Shown here piece by piece: positions 6,724-6,912 of a stretch of 6,912 nt of DNA (its first letter is position 1; each line of letters begins with the position of its first letter). A program made the translations under genes and the position numbers. The DNA comes from JADHLJ01 sp038118725 (lineage in GTDB: Bacteria; Pseudomonadota; Alphaproteobacteria; Thalassobaculales; Thalassobaculaceae): contig JAYOIK010000133.1 in NCBI GenBank assembly GCA_038118725.1, forward strand, positions 1 to 6,912. Reading direction: 5' to 3'. The notes under the pieces are model-generated. The model saw only the letters and a list, made by a program, of their open reading frames with translations, had not been told where the DNA came from and made no database searches.

Positions 6724-6751
6724 CGCTCGCGCTCGCGGCGGCTGATGAGAT

Positions 6752-6838
6752 GCGGACGTGGTGGAATAGGTAGACACAGCAGACTTAAAATCTGCTTCGC
6801 GTAAGCGAGTGGGGGTTCAAGTCCCCCCGTCCGCACCA
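6752..6838 (+). tRNA. tRNA-Leu (UAA)
   Basis: The acceptor arm GCGGACG (6752-6758) pairs fully with CGTCCGC (6828-6834), followed by discriminator A and an encoded CCA (6836-6838). The anticodon stem GCAGA/TCTGC encloses the loop CTTAAAA (6784-6790) with anticodon TAA at 6786-6788. The long variable arm TCGC-GTAA-GCGA is class II, as expected for leucine, and the T arm GGGGG-TTCAAGT-CCCCC is perfect. It decodes UUA and, by wobble, UUG codons. Confidence 0.97.
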
Positions 6839-6839
6839 C

Positions 6840-6861
6840 CGCGCTTTCGCGAGAAAGCGCG
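6840..6861 (+). terminator. Strong hairpin after the tRNA, GNRA loop
   Basis: CGCGCTTTC (6840-6848) and GAAAGCGCG (6853-6861) form a perfect 9-base stem closed by a GCGA tetraloop, one base after the tRNA CCA. It is followed by TGTTT rather than a long U tract. It most likely ends the tRNA transcript or guides 3' processing. Confidence 0.65.
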
Positions 6862-6891
6862 TGTTTACAAGAGATGTAGGTCGGCGACAGT

Positions 6892-6908
6892 GGATTGCTT
6901 GGCAATCC
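6892..6908. repeat. Small inverted repeat at the window edge
   Basis: GGATTGC (6892-6898) pairs with GCAATCC (6902-6908) around a 3-base TTG loop. There is no adjacent T run inside the window, so its role cannot be judged. It may belong to a terminator or leader of the next gene to the right. The 30 bases between it and the preceding hairpin show nothing I can assign. Confidence 0.5.
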
Positions 6909-6912
6909 GCGA

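Noticed and set aside
6034..6777. 247-codon minus-strand open frame opposite the aminotransferase
   Set aside because: The plus strand encodes a clear enzyme here. The antisense product is low-complexity and even runs into the tRNA.
6690..6905. Minus-strand open frame containing RTGGLEPPLAYAKQ
   Set aside because: It is the antisense of the tRNA-Leu gene. The GGLEPPLA-type string is a familiar false translation of tRNA-Leu T and variable arms.
6818..6912. Integration site at the tRNA-Leu 3' end
   Set aside because: No repeat of the tRNA 3' end and no integrase are present in the window, so an attachment site cannot be supported.

Overview
The window is GC-rich bacterial DNA with genes on both strands. 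Codon use, the branched-chain aminotransferase and the MFS porter sequence suggest an alphaproteobacterium, perhaps of the Rhodospirillales type. That assignment is impression only, because there is no rRNA or other taxonomic marker here.

Region 1 (1-3838, + strand) is a tandem set of genes I do not recognise. The last codons of an upstream gene overlap a GTG start at 38 (GTGA overlap). The gene starting there reads well to about position 815, then continues convincingly in another frame to a stop at 1132-1134, so it carries an apparent single-base frameshift. After a 165-base gap holding a 15-base tandem duplication and competing inverted repeats, a TTG-started gene (1300-2415, 371 aa) follows. 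A 469-aa gene (2429-3838) comes 13 bases later. All three products look soluble and, for the last two, mostly helical. None shows a catalytic motif I can name. Their order and tight spacing suggest a co-transcribed unit that acts together, but its function is unknown.

Region 2 (3863-5527, - strand) converges on region 1 with only 24 bases between the stop codons. It is a 12-TM-type major facilitator superfamily porter preceded in frame by about 150 residues of soluble sequence. A strong internal Shine-Dalgarno and ATG mark the usual MFS start, so the locus may make a fusion protein, a standard-length porter, or both.

Region 3 (5528-5778) is a divergent intergenic space with hairpins and one small inverted repeat, but no convincing promoter. 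Region 4 (5779-6723, + strand) is a class IV PLP aminotransferase of the branched-chain amino acid type. It is followed by a complete tRNA-Leu(UAA) with encoded CCA (6752-6838), a strong GNRA-capped hairpin, and a second small hairpin at the window edge. Regions 2 to 4 look like ordinary housekeeping or metabolic DNA. The novelty is in the unknown cluster and in the MFS fusion.
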